NCBI GenBank assembly: GCA_002205965.3
Contig: NADL03000533.1
Span: 372,001 to 436,000 of the forward strand
Direction: 5' to 3'
Source of the DNA: Kappaphycus alvarezii
Taxonomy: Eukaryota; Rhodophyta; Florideophyceae; Gigartinales; Solieriaceae
DNA length: 64,000 nucleotides
A program made the translations under genes and the position numbers. Shown one piece after another: positions 22,857 through 36,420 of the stretch (the first letter of the stretch is position 1; each line of letters opens with the position of its first letter). The notes beneath the pieces were generated by a model. That model worked only from the letters and a program-made list of their open reading frames with translations, did not search any database and was not told the DNA's origin.

Positions 22857-25028
22857 CAGTGATGATTCAATATAAGAATAAGAAGCGAAAAAGCATCCCA
22901 TATTCTTATATAGAAAATATTCTTACGTGGAAAGATGGGGTTCAATGGGACCTTACTGGGTCGCAGCGAACCCATATGTTGTTTTTACTTAAAGAATGAA
23001 TCTATCGTTTCTTGGCGTTTGCTCCTATTAATCATCGCGGCTATATCGCGCTTCAATCGGTAGAGGTAACGCAAGGCGCCGTAATTGGGAGCATCTTGGG
23101 CCTCAATTACTCGCATTGCTACAGAAAGGGCTTCTAACTGCTCTTTATTAGGTGGTAGCACCTCTTGCTCGCCAGGTGTTTCATCTGTGTAAGCTCCAAC
23201 CGTATCCTCACGAATTTACCAAACTATATCCTCCGCCATATTGGCGACAGTAGGCTCATTTTAGCAGTCCGCATTATCACAATTCAGCAAACTGTTAATC
23301 GAAATCTTGGAGCGAGGAGGAGAAATCTGATTAATAACATCCTCAAGCTCACGCTCCTCTCCAACAGCATATTGGTTGATGTCATGCTCTGCATCATCTA
23401 CGACAGATCCAAACAAAACGGTCGCGTCCCAACAATTTGAGATGATGGAGGCGGAAATAGAATCACAGACATCACGAATAGATTACATCCCTAAACGTTT
23501 ATCAATCTTGTAAATGTTTTCTGCGCCATCATCCAAAGCACCAAGGGCCCTTTCGTATTAAAGATTTCGATAGCTCGTTTTTAAAGTAGCAATTATACCA
23601 GCATTCATCGGCTGAAGTTTCGACGTCGTGTTGGGCGGTAAAAACTAAATCTGAACATTTGATAATACCGGGAGCGTTTAAACCGTCCCATGCGCACCGC
23701 AGTTATCCAGCAGCAGCAGGGCTTTCCTCCCAGTTCTGCTCTTGATAAAGCTGTTGAAACGGTCTAGCCAGTAAAAACAAAGTCCAGAGTTCATCCAGGC
23801 CTTTTTATTATTCCAGTAGTCAAAGCCAAGATCCTGTCCGGTTTTACCTCGAAAAGCACGAGGACGGCGGACCTGTTTAATAATTATGAGCGGCATCTTG
23901 CCGGTATCGCTCGCGTTCGAACAAACCAGTAGAGTTAAACGAACTTTGGCTTTTTTGCGGCCGGGCATAGGTTCTCCTGAAATAGTCCTGTCGGTAGCCA
24001 TAGAATAATAAAGGCCAGTTTCATCAGCATTTCAAACATCACTTCTATCATACTCTGAAATCAAAGCCCGAAGGCGTGGCAAGGCAGTTTCCACAGCGGC
24101 ATTGTGGACATCCCTATTTTCCCCATAAATTCGACGGGACCTAAGATTCCAACGTTTCTGAAACTTTGACAACCACCTTGAAGTGAACTTTAAGCAGACC
24201 TGCTCGCTCTATGGAAGCATGGCATTAACTGCATCCTGCAGCCTCAGCGCGTCTTCTCGCTAATAACGGCACCGGTCAAGCATTAGAGAGAGTCATAATT
24301 TGCTCTGACCCAGGTTGCAAGATTTTTCTCTAAAGCCGGTTGTGCGCGGCCCCTTTTACGGTGAATTTGTTTGTTGGATAGGGTTACTGGTTTTTTTGGG
24401 AGAGCAGTCTGGACATGAGAGGTTGTGAAAGGAGAAAAGCCAATGAAAACCTTGGTCGAGCCTATGCTGCAAGGCTGGCATGGGAGGAAGCTAACCCCTC
24501 CGCTTTGGGTCGTGAGAATTCCTCTTGGATGACAGCCTTTTGCTTGTGCGTGAGGTTGTGACGCTGCATGTTTGCATGAGAAAATAGTGGATGATGGTCT
24601 GGGTTCAATGCTTATAAAGCTCTGTTGGTCGCCTATACTGTACAATAGCATGCCCTTTTTGAGTCGATATGTGCTTTTTCTGAGTACAGTGCTGTGTGCG
24701 TGTGAAACTTTTACTATGACGTGCTTCTGTAGCCTGCAGACTGCAGAAGGGTGTTACAGCTAGTGGTCTTGCAAAATGGTTTGTTCGTAATACTATAGCC
24801 GTTGAGATGCTTTTATATTCAAAATTTGGCACGCAGTGTGTGGTCAAAAAGTCCCCTCTTTGTGCTTTGGGGAGTAAATAGAATGCCCTATGCACATTCT
24901 TATATCAATTAAGGATACAAGTGCTCCAAAACGTACCAAAATCGCACTTACCGAATTGGGAAATGCTGTTTGCATCCTTGTAAAGGAAAAATACTTGTAC
25001 TGAACATTCTTATAGAGAGAAAACACTA
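22857..25028 (-). mobile_element. pogo/Tigger-type DNA transposon, 2.17 kb
   Basis: The ends are CAGTG... on the left and ...CACTA on the right, flanked by TA at 22855-22856 and 25029-25030. The word TATAAGAAT sits 14 bases inside each end (22871-22879, and inverted at 25006-25014). Extra copies of ATTCTTATA occur inside both ends. A broken DDE transposase is read on the minus strand between them. It inserted into a dispersed-repeat copy whose halves rejoin perfectly in order once it is removed. The ends match at about 16 of the first 23 positions, so the insertion is fairly old. Confidence 0.8.
22985..24560 (-). pseudogene. pogo/Tigger transposase relic
   Basis: This is a cut-and-paste transposase of the CENP-B/pogo group. 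On the minus strand the N-terminal DNA-binding part (RAQPALEKNLATWVRANYDS) lies near 24285-24345. The second helix-turn-helix (TSRWLSKFQKRWNLRSRRIY) lies near 24130-24190. The first catalytic Asp is in NADETGLYY near 24020-24046. The 107-residue stretch 23678-24001 holds the core and the second Asp (LLLLDNCGAHG). The third site reads LPPNTTSKLQPMNAGII near 23590-23640, with Asn where the family has Asp. The C-terminus ends QETIDSFFK, typical of pogo proteins. Frame changes and several stops (for example just before NADETG) make it inactive. Confidence 0.88.
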
Positions 25029-25120
25029 TACCATAAAATGCTTTAAAGATAATCTTATAGACGAGATTGACTAGAAGGAAGATATTTTCAAGGTAAATAT
25101 CTAGGTGTCCACTTAGAGCT
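25029..25120 (+). repeat. Dispersed ~450-bp repeat, right part (split copy)
   Basis: TACCATAAAATGCTTTAAAG, GGAAGATATT, GGTAAATATCTAGG and GTCCACTTAGAGCTCC continue the copy that breaks off at 22856. They match the right end of the copies at 3215-3690 and 41245-41690. Confidence 0.7.
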
Positions 25121-25619
25121 CCAAACCACCGCGCTAGAATTGAATTGAAACTCATGCGGTGTCACGCAATTGAGCTTGGTATCTTCAGGCACCTTACCAT
25201 CTACTATCCTTAACTATCGCCAGCATTTCACCAAACTCGTTCCATGCATTTGCCACACTGGCATAATTTAAAAACTCATGAAAATTCATATGAAATATCC
25301 AAGTTAGGTTTTTTGCTGATATTTTCGCACATCACAGGAAACGAAGGGACTTGGATGGAGTATTGGAGCCACACAGCCAATAAACAAGGATCGATACTGG
25401 TCTTAAGACCGTGGTAGGCGGCGCAATACACCCATACAATAATTTGATTTCTCTAGGAGATCACAAGACGATATTCGAGGTTTTGACTTCTACTGTCTCG
25501 ATTGCAATAGACTTCAACTTTATTGAGCACCAAAGCATCATTGATTTGACCATTCTTCATGTTCCTGACATCGCCCGTTTCGTGCACTTCTTGTGCAGTT
25601 CGTATACGTCTCTCTTCCT

Positions 25620-26100
25620 TTATATCTATGTATTAGGAACTTTACTAGGGACTTATAAAGGAGATATTTTCTCTGCAAAGCTGGTTTATCTCGCTCTTCG
25701 TCCACTTACTCTAGAGATTCAACAACTTTTTCCAAGCATCCGTCTAAATCCATGGTATGCTGGCGATGGGACATTCTTAGCACCGCGGTCCATCGCCGGC
25801 AGTGTTCCCCGCTGTATTCAGAACCGGAACAGCCCAGCAGCTTCTCGATCAACATTTCAGAGGGCTTCGCTTGATTATATTTGGCTTGAATACTTTTGCC
25901 GAGCTTTGCAACTCTTCTTCCCCTTCCAATGCTTACAACGCCCCCACATTTGAAACTCGAATCACCTCCGTCTCAGATATATGGGAGCAGCTCTCTGCCT
26001 TCCACGTTCCACAGATCGACAACAGCATGCTACACTATTGCTCTGGTGCTTGTTGCTTCTTCTATGTTTTCGAGGGACTCCACCGCATCTAACCTTTTTT
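25620..26100 (+). pseudogene. Old RLE-LINE reverse transcriptase fragment
   Basis: The plus-strand frame contains SAKLVYLALRPLTLEIQQLF then RLNPWYAGDGTFLAPR at about 25670-25785. In the intact LINE-A copy the equivalent is GPLLFALALHPLLLSL ... LNAWYADDGNIVLPR. The catalytic YADD appears as YAGD, so one metal-binding Asp is lost. A change of frame follows, and related residues continue to about 26100 (TRITSVSDIWEQLSAFHV). This is a decayed reverse transcriptase of the same LINE class but an older lineage. Confidence 0.7.
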
Positions 26101-26800
26101 AGAGCCGAGACATTCGACTGTAGACTGCGAAGGGTGTTCCAAGATTCAAAAATTGTTATGTCATTGGAATGTTGGCAGTCTGCTCAGACTTCCCTCTTGA
26201 TAGTGTTTTTATGCCTCACTTTTATGACAATCGCTGGTACAATGTAAACGTCTTTGTAAAACTCCGTTCCCCTTGTACGAACTTCTCCATGAGAACTTCC
26301 AGTATAAAACAGAAGTCTACAAACTACACTTGTACTTCAAAACTTCTGCCCTCGCCAACTCGACTCCAGTTCCGTAGAAATAGTGCTTTGTGATTTTCAG
26401 CAATCGGCCACGAATGCCCTCGTAGTCAATGCGCCAGAAGCCCTTCATTCTCCTTCTGTCTATAACACCGGTTTCCGAGCATTTTTAGGAGACACTTCAT
26501 ACTATTGCTACCCGAAAGATCCAACCGATCTCCATAATACCTCAAAGCTACCTCGGCCGCCATGTCGCACCCGAAGTATGTATCCAGATGATTTCTTTCC
26601 GCCTTGGATGCCCTAATTTTCCGATGCTCAACTTTGCTCATTCTGTAAAAGTTCTCAACGCCGCATCCCTTAAATCGTTAAAGTTTCAGTTTTACACGTT
26701 ATCGTTGTCCCTGCTCAGATGGTTCTGCTCGGGACCATCATATGCTTCGCGATCGCCTCTATTCCAAGCCCACAGGCGTCTCGGTTCTTAGGTATCCAAT
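26100..26800 (+). other. Possible continuation of the old LINE
   Basis: Short plus-strand frames (26169-26393, 26383-26616, 26588-26791) have a protein-like composition and follow the reverse transcriptase remnant in the right order for the rest of a LINE protein. I cannot match a zinc cluster or endonuclease motif, so the assignment is by position only. Confidence 0.3.
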
Positions 26801-29800
26801 CCGGGAATTAGATTTCTCCCAAGACTCTGATGTGTACTAAAAATGCATAAACAGAGACAATATCCCGATAAAGGGATACATTTGAATACAAAAGCCTAAT
26901 TTGCGAGATATATTATAATTTAGCTGGTGGTGACATATTAATGGCTGTTGTTAATAATTTATGGTACGCTGGCAGTAGTTGAAGTCAATGAACGCCAAGG
27001 TTCCGGGAGATACCAAGTGCAATTATGAAAACTCTATATAAAGGCCAATTCATTTCCACTCCTGACTAAAAGATTCCTTCCTCCACTATATACCTGATTG
27101 CATGGCCTCTTACAAAGGGAATAGTCCAATTGCAGAACACAATCTACTGCTGCTAATCCTCATCTCTTTGGTTCAGGAGTGAATTGCAATAGAAATAAAT
27201 CGCAGAAACCTACAACGCCATGGGCTCTGATAGTTATGCCGAGGGGGTAAAAATGGAAAAAGTAGAACAGTGTACGCTATTCACTTCTAGATTGATTTTT
27301 GTCAGAAAAAAGCACTTGTTAATGAATACTTGAAACGAGGAGTATAGGTGGAATCAAAGCATTTTGCTTCATCCGAAAAAGTTAACTGAGTCCGCACATT
27401 CTTTTCTCAGATAATTTATAGCATTTGATTAGTCTCAGTCTGGCCTCTAGTGTGTCTATGCCTCTCTTAATAGGTTCTCTCTTATTTATATATACCAATT
27501 TGCTTCGAAGATCTCTGCGAAAGAAATTCTCTTTGATCTTAAGAACTCTCAGGTACTCTTTCAGTCTAAGAAGAGCACCCATAATAAATTAAATGAGTAA
27601 AGGGTCTAATTGAAAAGTAATGAAATCTCAAAGTTTTTTTATGGTAATCATGTCAACAAAGTATTAAGGAACATAACCATACAGTCTCAAACCGAAATAG
27701 GAAATATTAGTACCTGTAATAAAGTTCTCAAAAAACTTGCGAACGCTTCAAAATTTTTATTTAATACTTTGAAATATATTCTACATCGTACATATCTCTA
27801 GTAATAACTATACAGCCTTGAAAAATGCGAGCTACATTACAAAATCTCTGCAGTACTTACTTCAACACCTACGTCGTCCTCACCATTGCTCTCACTCCAA
27901 ACAACTGGCTCTGTTTTTATCTCTAACTAATTTATTCTCTATTAAGTATATTTCCCAGGCCGATTAATACTTAAAAAAGAATCTTTGGTTCTCAGAAATC
28001 TGTCCATCTTCAAACTACCGAACATTGAGTTTAAAGTGACTTTGTATTCTCTTTCACCGTTATTCAGGCGGAAAAATACCCGATCGCAATGTATTAGGAA
28101 TTTTCTGTTAGAATATTTAGGAGCCGCGTCAGAGCTTTATATAGAAAGAGAAGGAGGAATATAAAGGGGGATGGTTAAAAAAGGATATGAATCCATTATT
28201 TCACGAATAGAGTATTTCTGTTGTTTAGTGGATAAAAGTTAAATATTTTTTAGATTTTGTCCTCATACAGGTTCGTCTGAGGCATATATAACATCCTTCA
28301 TTAGCATGATGCCTTCTAGCACCATTTTTCCAAACTATCAAGAAGTATAAAGAAGTAAGCTTAATTTATTAAAAAAGTTAAAAGCATGCAGAACTAAATA
28401 TTGAATATGATTTCGGTATCTTTTTTCCATTAAGCCATATTTTCTCCTTTTAGGCTATTGAAAGCAATTTTCGTAGACATTGCATGCATATCTTTACAAG
28501 AATTGCACAGCTCAGGTCGGTTATTAAAATTATAAGTTTAAGTTTGTATTGTGATTAAATAGTTAGCTTCTCCTCACTTCCTTGAGACAGCTTCTAATTA
28601 AAATAGTCCATATTGTAAGTTTCGGTCAAATGATTCGATTTTTGTGGATCGTAAGTTTTTATTCCAATAAGTATGTAGAAAACGGATGATTTTGTAAAGG
28701 TCTATCTAAAATTAAGGGGTTGTTCCTATTTGAGGTAATTTTTTCATCATTATTTAAAACTGAGTCACTTCTTTAGAAATTTATCAATACTTTTATTCAG
28801 TTTTTGCTGCCATTTATCATTTATGTCAAGTACATATTTCGGACGTGATTATGAAGACTAATGTCGAGGAAAGGGATCATGCTATGAAATTTCGACTTCC
28901 CGAAGATTGACAGCTTTCTTGTGTATGAATTAATTTAAACTATTAGAGACCGAAAGTACATGGAAAATATTTGTACATTACGGATACTCCTAATTTCTGA
29001 GGTAAAACTCTCCGTACAATTCTGAAATTTTGGAAACTGTTCGTTTTCTGATTCCTGTTGAATAATTTTTCATTGTCTCAAATAATAAAAAAATAACTGC
29101 ACAATTCCTTTTTTACATCTCTACTCACTCACCTCGTAATCAATCCTTTTCGTATATGATGCAATCCTTATGATAATTTGAAACTCATCTACAAGTTCAC
29201 TTCGCAATAACCATATATCATCATGTCGTCATGGATATGGTTCAACCTCTTCAGATGGTCTAGTATGTAAAAACTAGAACGAGTTCTGAAATGATGTTTC
29301 ACCGATTTGAAACTATGATCGGGAAACGTCAACTGAAGAATTACTGCCCCGATGTCGAACCTTATTTTCGGGAGTTCTGAAACGTTATAGCGTCTCTTGT
29401 GGTCTAGAAGGATTTATTGCCGTACTTTCCACTAATTTAAAGGGAAAAAGTGAAAACACCTTTGCTCTGCTTTATACAGACAAAAAGATGAATTTACACA
29501 CAAAAATCGTAATGTTAAAAGGTTTCAAACCAATTGTGCAAGATTAATAATGTTTGGAAGTATTATCATAATTATTTTCCCTTAAATCTGTTACAAAATT
29601 CATTTATTTCTTTCATACTTATCCATATAATCGTAGAAGACGAACCTTTTCTGTAGTATTGATACCTTTCTGTATTTCATAGTAATTGATATTTTATATA
29701 AACTTTTTAATATTAAAAAGAAGGAATTGATAGTGTTTCTGTCCCATTTCATGTACATCTGCCTTGAATAGGTGTACGAAAAAAATCACTTTAGCAGCAT

Positions 29801-31300
29801 GTAAGCAAAAAAACTATTAGTAGCTGAGTTAAACTCACACTCAAAAGCACCTCCAAGTGTCTTCTTGATTAAAGCTTGCTGGATCCCATTAAATTTTACT
29901 TCAAGACTCCCAGATACTTTCGGAATTTTTTATCTCTAAAATGTTTTACTGGAATTTAAACATGAAATAAGAGAACTATATATATACATATCTAGCATTT
30001 ATATTACTCTCACGAGTGACCCATTGTTTTGGGGAAGATTTCAGTACTAATAAAGATTGTTTCCTTGTGATGAAAATAATATTATAGCACACGTACTTGA
30101 TCAAATTTGAACTTATAATTAAGTTTTTAAAAATAAAAATTGATTGAACGATAACGCTGCCCGATAAACTTATTTCGAATAGCAATCTACAATAATTTTA
30201 CATATTAATCAACAGCATCTGAAGATAGAACAGAATCAGTACTCTTTCGCAGCACAAATTTATCATATAGAGAACCTAAAAAAGTATAGTCTTGAATGGA
30301 GAAGGTTTTGTCCTAGTTTTTATCTGCTATGACACTGCCTTGATATGAGGCAAATTTTTTATTCAAATAATTTCTTCAGGACGAACGATTACTAATGATG
30401 GGTCTCAATGCAAGGAATAAATTAAAGTAGAGTGTTTTCATCATAACTTTTACACTTTTTAGTACAAAAATGTAAAACATCATACCTTCAAATAATACTT
30501 GTTGGCTCATCGCCTCCATCACTTGAACAGTGACCCATGGTGCGAATCGTGGGTTGCGGACACAGATGTGTTGGGCTCAATTCTCTCAAGGCTTCTATTT
30601 AAGGTCGGAAGATTACAACCGGAAATCGATTGAACATATAGAAGCTACTATCTCAGTGTGTCATTATGTATCCGTTTGAGCATTAGATACTATGCACTGA
30701 AATCAAATAAAGGGACGATTCAGTACGCCACAAACAGTGGCCTCCTTCGCTAGTTAAATGACCCGAGTCAAAACAATAGTTTACTATAGAAATAAAACTC
30801 ATGAAATCATTTATCCTAATATTATAAAATCGTAAAACATCGTTTATCATATTGGAAAAATTTTAGAATACCTTCTGTGATTCTTGCATACATAATCCAT
30901 GAAGCAAAACTCCTCAAAATTCGTCTTACATATTTTCACATCAATTAGGCCAATTTCTAGTGAATTGAAACGCATTTCTAGCCTTTGAAAGTGGACGAAG
31001 AATATGGAAATGTATGTGCATGTATTTAATAAAAACCAATTGCTCCTTCTTGTCTATTCCAGTAAGATGGGTTTTAGACTTCTGCGATTGAGTACAAAAC
31101 ACATTTATCATCATCATTTTATATGTAATTATATGCTCAGTGTGATTTAAAATGAAACTTGTTCTCGATCAGTTCCTCTGACAGCATCTCAGATGAATTG
31201 GATCGTAACAGTAATAGTCTTGGCCCGAATGAGCGCTGATAAAGTAACATTGAACCAACAAATATGCTTGGTGGGTAAGAGGAATTGATCTCAAGTAGCC
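26800..31300. other. 4.5-kb AT-rich stretch without genes
   Basis: Very AT-rich with only tiny open frames (60-70 residues). I see no domain, RNA gene or clear repeat. It is probably long-decayed transposon DNA. Confidence 0.55.
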
Positions 31301-32900
31301 ACTTTTTTAGCTATGAAATTTTCCCGCCGCCCAGGCTATCTTTCCTATACCTTCTGTGACGATAGGTTTGAGAACCCGTGTCCTAGTACTACTCCACATT
31401 ACCTGAGAGAAATATCAAATTAAACTCTCTTAGAATCCTCCCGCAAAAACTATCTATCGTTCCCTACGCATTACGGTTCCTTTATTGGCTTTGTAGCAAT
31501 TTCTTGCGAAACATCTTCGTGTTCTTCCCGTACTCAAAAAATAATTAAAGAAATTTCGGCGTACGAATTCTCTCAGCCCATCATGATGTGATATTCTTGC
31601 TCTGTGAGCTCATATGAGTACTACTGTTGTATTGAAATTCCCCCCAGCTCGATTTCTGACTACCCTCATGAATCTGATTTCATATCCCAGCGAGGCCTCC
31701 GCAATTGATAGTAATAGAAAAACTGAATCGGAAGGTATGACATGACCATTGTTCAGCTACGGTTCGCAAAGCAAAGTATAATAGTGTCATTTTTACAGAG
31801 TCCTTCTTGGCAGTCTTGACGAAGGAAAATCGTTTTCCTCAATTAGGACTCACTTTACAACATAATTATAGACTCATTCCGTACATTAGTCTTCAATTCG
31901 CAGCCATTTTTGAGCTTTCTGTTGCGAGATGCGTAAATTGAGAATCCTCTCTTGCTCCAATCTCCATAAACCCAGTACTATCTGCTGATGCTTTCATTCA
32001 CGCAAGAAGGGGAGCATGGTACGACATTTTGCCTCCGTTGGTCAATACTTGCCTTCAAGAATACACTTACTAGAGACCATCTTCCATTATCTATGCTGCA
32101 GTGCTGGCGTTCAGAAGTGGAGCTGGAGCAAATATTTTTGAGACCCCACTCAAAACTTCTGAGTGACGTAATATTTACAAAGCTAGGGGCTGGAGTGCAA
32201 CTATACCCAAACTGATACCATAAATCACAGCAGCTTGAAAATGAAACCATTTTAATTAACATAATGATTTCAAAGAACTTCAACACTTCTCTTGACGACG
32301 AGGATTGCATGAGAACGGATTCTAGTCGTTCATTCACAGTTTTATGTATAAGGCTAGTGTTAAAGAGCAGAACTTGCTCATAAAACAATAAAAAGCCTTT
32401 AAATCACATACTATATTTTTATTATGGAATTTCCACCGACATAATTCGTAAATGTCTTGAATAATTTTTGATTGATCTGCAATCACCCGTCTCAATTTTA
32501 ACTCCCAACTAATTATTTCAGATTTAAATATTTAAATTACCATCTGATGCCGGCGTAGTCGGTAGAGGAGCATACAAGTCTTCGTTTTTAATGTTTTTTT
32601 GCTCCTAAGCAGTGGATTTTTCCTTCATGGCTGTTCACAGAGAAAACAAAACGTCTCTCATGGAGAAAGCATATTTTTGATGTTGGCAGCCATAAGTGTG
32701 AAAGCCTTGAGATAGCCACGTCAATTTCAACTTGCTTCTACGGAATGCATTTATAGACAAATTATGATCCCTACGTGGACACTTACAAAGGTCGTAGTGA
32801 TCGATTTTGTCTTTAATTATGATCCAAAAATAGCCTTCAATTCTTTTATTTGAAGTAAAAGGAAGTATCAAAATGATCGGAATTTCCTGGATTGGTCCAC
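31300..32900 (-). pseudogene. piggyBac-type transposase relic 2
   Basis: The minus-strand frame 31978-32388 carries a piggyBac core. FFEIIMLIKMVSFSSCCDLW and TPAPSFVNITSLRSFEWGL correspond to the dimerisation and pre-catalytic region. WSLVSVFLKASIDQRRQNVV then CVNESISR correspond to the first catalytic motif, normally VDES; the Asp codon is Asn here. Weaker matches to the following regions run to about 31450, and an N-terminal piece to about 32900. Changes of frame and stops mark it as dead. It is more decayed than the copy at 15.7-17.2 kb. Confidence 0.75.
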
Positions 32901-35900
32901 GGTTCCATGTTTTGAATATTGTATTTTTGAACATTGTATGGAACTTTGAAGGTTATCGCGTCAAAAAAAATATTTTTATGCGTCGAAAAGAGTAGAATAT
33001 CTCTTAACTTTCGTCTTTGTTTAGTATATATGTATTTAATGTACAAATATATGTGGATATCTATACTTGAAGATGAAAAAAAGAAGGTTGGAAATGCTTT
33101 TACAATAAAAAATATGTTACCAAATGGAATTATATGAATAAAATATTCTAGAGACAGGTAAGTACCAAAAATTACATTTTATGGCCTATAACAAAGAAAT
33201 TGAAATTGAAAATGACTATGTTTGTGATAAAAAACTAAATCTTAACAATACAAAAATTTATCCAAAATTTTTGCTGCATCCAATACGGCAAAATTTTCCT
33301 TTACTAGATAATTTACGGCTTAAGTTCTCTTTCCAAATAACACGGAACACACAATTCATAGAAATAGAATCAGTTATTAATTGAACGGCCTGAAAACCAA
33401 TTAGGTCATCATCAGTTGCAAAAGGACTGTATTGATCAATAGATCCTTTATAGTACGACTTTTGAGGAAAAGAAATCAATCACTGTATTGTGTTTTAAAA
33501 TTGATTCATACAAAAATACACTATTATTATAACTATGTCATAAATAAATAAGCAAATAATTGTTTCACCCGAGTAAAATATTGAAAAATTGGACACTTTT
33601 CTATGTTGTATTTATATTAAAATTTTCGATGCTATTACGGAACGAATTAATTTACCTCTACTTCGGAAATAGATCAAAATTATTGTTTCTTTAAATGTTT
33701 AGATCTTTATAGTTTTTTTCCGCATCAATTTTTCAAACGCCTCTAAAGATTACTTATTTCTATCAAATATTTAATTAGCTTCGAGACTGGGTCTCTTTGC
33801 ATTATTTGCCATTGTAAATCGCTGAAAATCGTTTTGAGGCAAATTGACGCCAATAAGACAGAAACCTGTTTTTTTGTAGCAAAGGTTCTCGCAAACTACG
33901 CAAATAGATTGCATCTACATCTTTTGGAACTAAAAAAATACCTCGATACCTGAAACTTGATGTATAAAAGTCTGTATTTATCCAGTATCAATTGATGAGA
34001 GTAGTATCTAGTCTATAGGTACTATAAAAACTCTTATAGCCCCTGTCCCATCTAAGAAATGCCCCTGATCCTTATTTTATATACCAGTAAGAAAGTAACC
34101 TGTATTTATAATAGTTGGGATAATATATTCCAGCGCATAAGAAAATACTTTCTGAAAAGTCAAGAGAGAGAAGGGTACGGAAGCGTCTTTTAAGTTTCAT
34201 GAGATTCAGGTCAAATGAATAGATCATAATTTCTAATTCGGAGAAGAAAATGACGGTGGCGAGTCGCAGATGTACGTCGGCTTAGCAATTATATATATTT
34301 GTTTATATTAATCTAAGAGACTTGAGATAGCTGAGAAGCTGTGCATATTTATTAAAAGCGATTGTAGATATTTTTGAGGGGCACGTTCAATATTTAAAAG
34401 TTGCTTATGAAAAATTGGAATCAATATGGGGGTATATTGAAGATAATGGTGAATATATCTCTATTATAGAAATATGCGTTTACGGATATGAGAAGAAATA
34501 CTGTGAAAATTACGACCACCTAAATTCCTATTTACTCGATTAATTACGGTGTATATATTTTAACATTACTCATTAATAGTATTCTTTAAGTTCATGACGA
34601 GACCTTACGGCATAAAAAATTCTATATAGATTGATTTGAGTGCTCACTACGTAAAAGTTAAGGAAGATTTGATAATCAATTCTAGTGCAAATATCTAATT
34701 TTAACTCCAGAACGAAATACCGCCTAATTAGATAATTCTGCGTATTTTTAAGTATATCGTATCTGTATGTGTTCATATTTCTGTTCCGATCTTGTCTGCT
34801 GAAATGAAGTTCTGTTAGATATTTTAGTTGAATAGCACTCACATGTGATGTTTTTTGTGTCAAATTGTCGACTTGATTAGATTTGATATTATCAAGTTCA
34901 TTTTAAAGAGATTGTAATACATTTCGAAATAGATCTCAATCCGAAGTAACTTGCCATATCTGCTTTTAATAATTATCATTTTCTCCTATTTATACGCGGA
35001 TATTGTAGATTAATAATTCCGAAAAGATCGAAAACAAGTTCTTGCTCTTAAAAGACTTTTTAAAGAGGTGTTTTGAGAATAAAAGGACCAAAAGTAATGT
35101 TTATAATTAGCTAAAAATTAACCGGCCTGAAACCTGAACTATAAGAATTTTTCATATTTATATATCCGGAGTTTACATGTATTTGGGAATGGGCGGGAAA
35201 ATATTTGCATCAAAAAAGAACTCGCTTAAGAGTTAATGACCTTCATTTATTATCAGTAACACAAAGCTCAATGATCGCTCCGGGTATATCATTAGTTTCG
35301 TAATTTTGTCAAAATATTGACACGTTTTATACCTAAACTACCGAAAATTTCTAAAACCATATTCCTATGAAGGAAAGAACTGGTGAAATTGAATTGGCCA
35401 TTACTATCTCAAAGCCTATCTCAAAATAACTTGCTATGAGTAAATTAGAAACTTTTTTACTGTTGGTACATCGGTATCGATATTTTTTTCTTTGGAAGGT
35501 TCGTAAATGTTTTCTCTACGTTTTTACTCCAACTTTAAATGAAATATTTCATCATAAATTGGTTTTGCAACCATAAAATAATTCCATGCAAAGCTAGATA
35601 AAGTGCTTTACTTTGGTTACAAATTGACTGAGGTTTACCGTTTTCATTTAATTTTGTCATGAAATATAAACGATGATATTTATATACTCACTTCTTGTGA
35701 ACGAAATTCAAAATTTAAGGTAGTAAAGTTGCAGTGAGAACAAAAAAATGCATTTTATGTGGTTTGGTATACATTTTTTTTGTCGGAATTTGTTCATTCT
35801 TCTATAGGGTTGCTACTTTTCTTTTGAATTTCCCTTTTGTAATAATCTAACAGTCATGAATATATTCAGGGGCTATTATTTAAGATAAATTACGATACGA

Positions 35901-36420
35901 GAATGGCAATTCCACTCCCATCTTGTGCAGATATTATACAATATGGTGCAACAAGAATTATAACAGTCTGTTTTGAAAGATTAGTAGCCTCTGTACCAAA
36001 AGATTTATTTCTCATTTTCATACGAAACAGCATTCTGTAGGGACAAGGGATTAGTTATACATGAGGTGTCACGGAGCGATTGAGATTATATAAAAGTTTG
36101 GTCCAACCCAAAATTTTTTGCGTCTGGCCTTACCCCAATCTTGGTGCTTGTATATCTGGCACTGTCTCTAATGTACATAAGTTCCAGTTACCGCCTAATT
36201 ATTTGACTTTTTCTTCTCTAATCTAGAAGACACCTAAAATCTCCCCCACATCTACATGCGTATTTTAAGCCGAGTTTCTTGATACATATGGACTTTTTTA
36301 ATGTGGGAAGTAAATGATGAAGTGAGGGTCGCGAGTATCTTCGCTTATCTTTTTGGTGATGTAAAGAACATATATACAGCAAAGTTCTTTGATTTTTGGT
36401 CCCTAAATGGTAATGCAACT
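32900..36420. other. 3.5-kb AT-rich stretch without recognisable genes
   Basis: Open frames of 66-96 residues occur (for example 33181-33384 on the plus strand, 34573-34863 on the minus strand), but their composition is that of AT-rich DNA and none carries a known motif. A TATA-like and LTR-like zone at 36050-36200 may belong to the Ty3/Gypsy fossil that follows. Confidence 0.45.

Noticed and set aside
5905-31625. The word CTCATATGAGTAC at about 5908, 17589 and 31610 as a shared transposon end
   Set aside because: Flanks do not align and the word is largely self-complementary, so chance or a simple palindromic bias is as likely.
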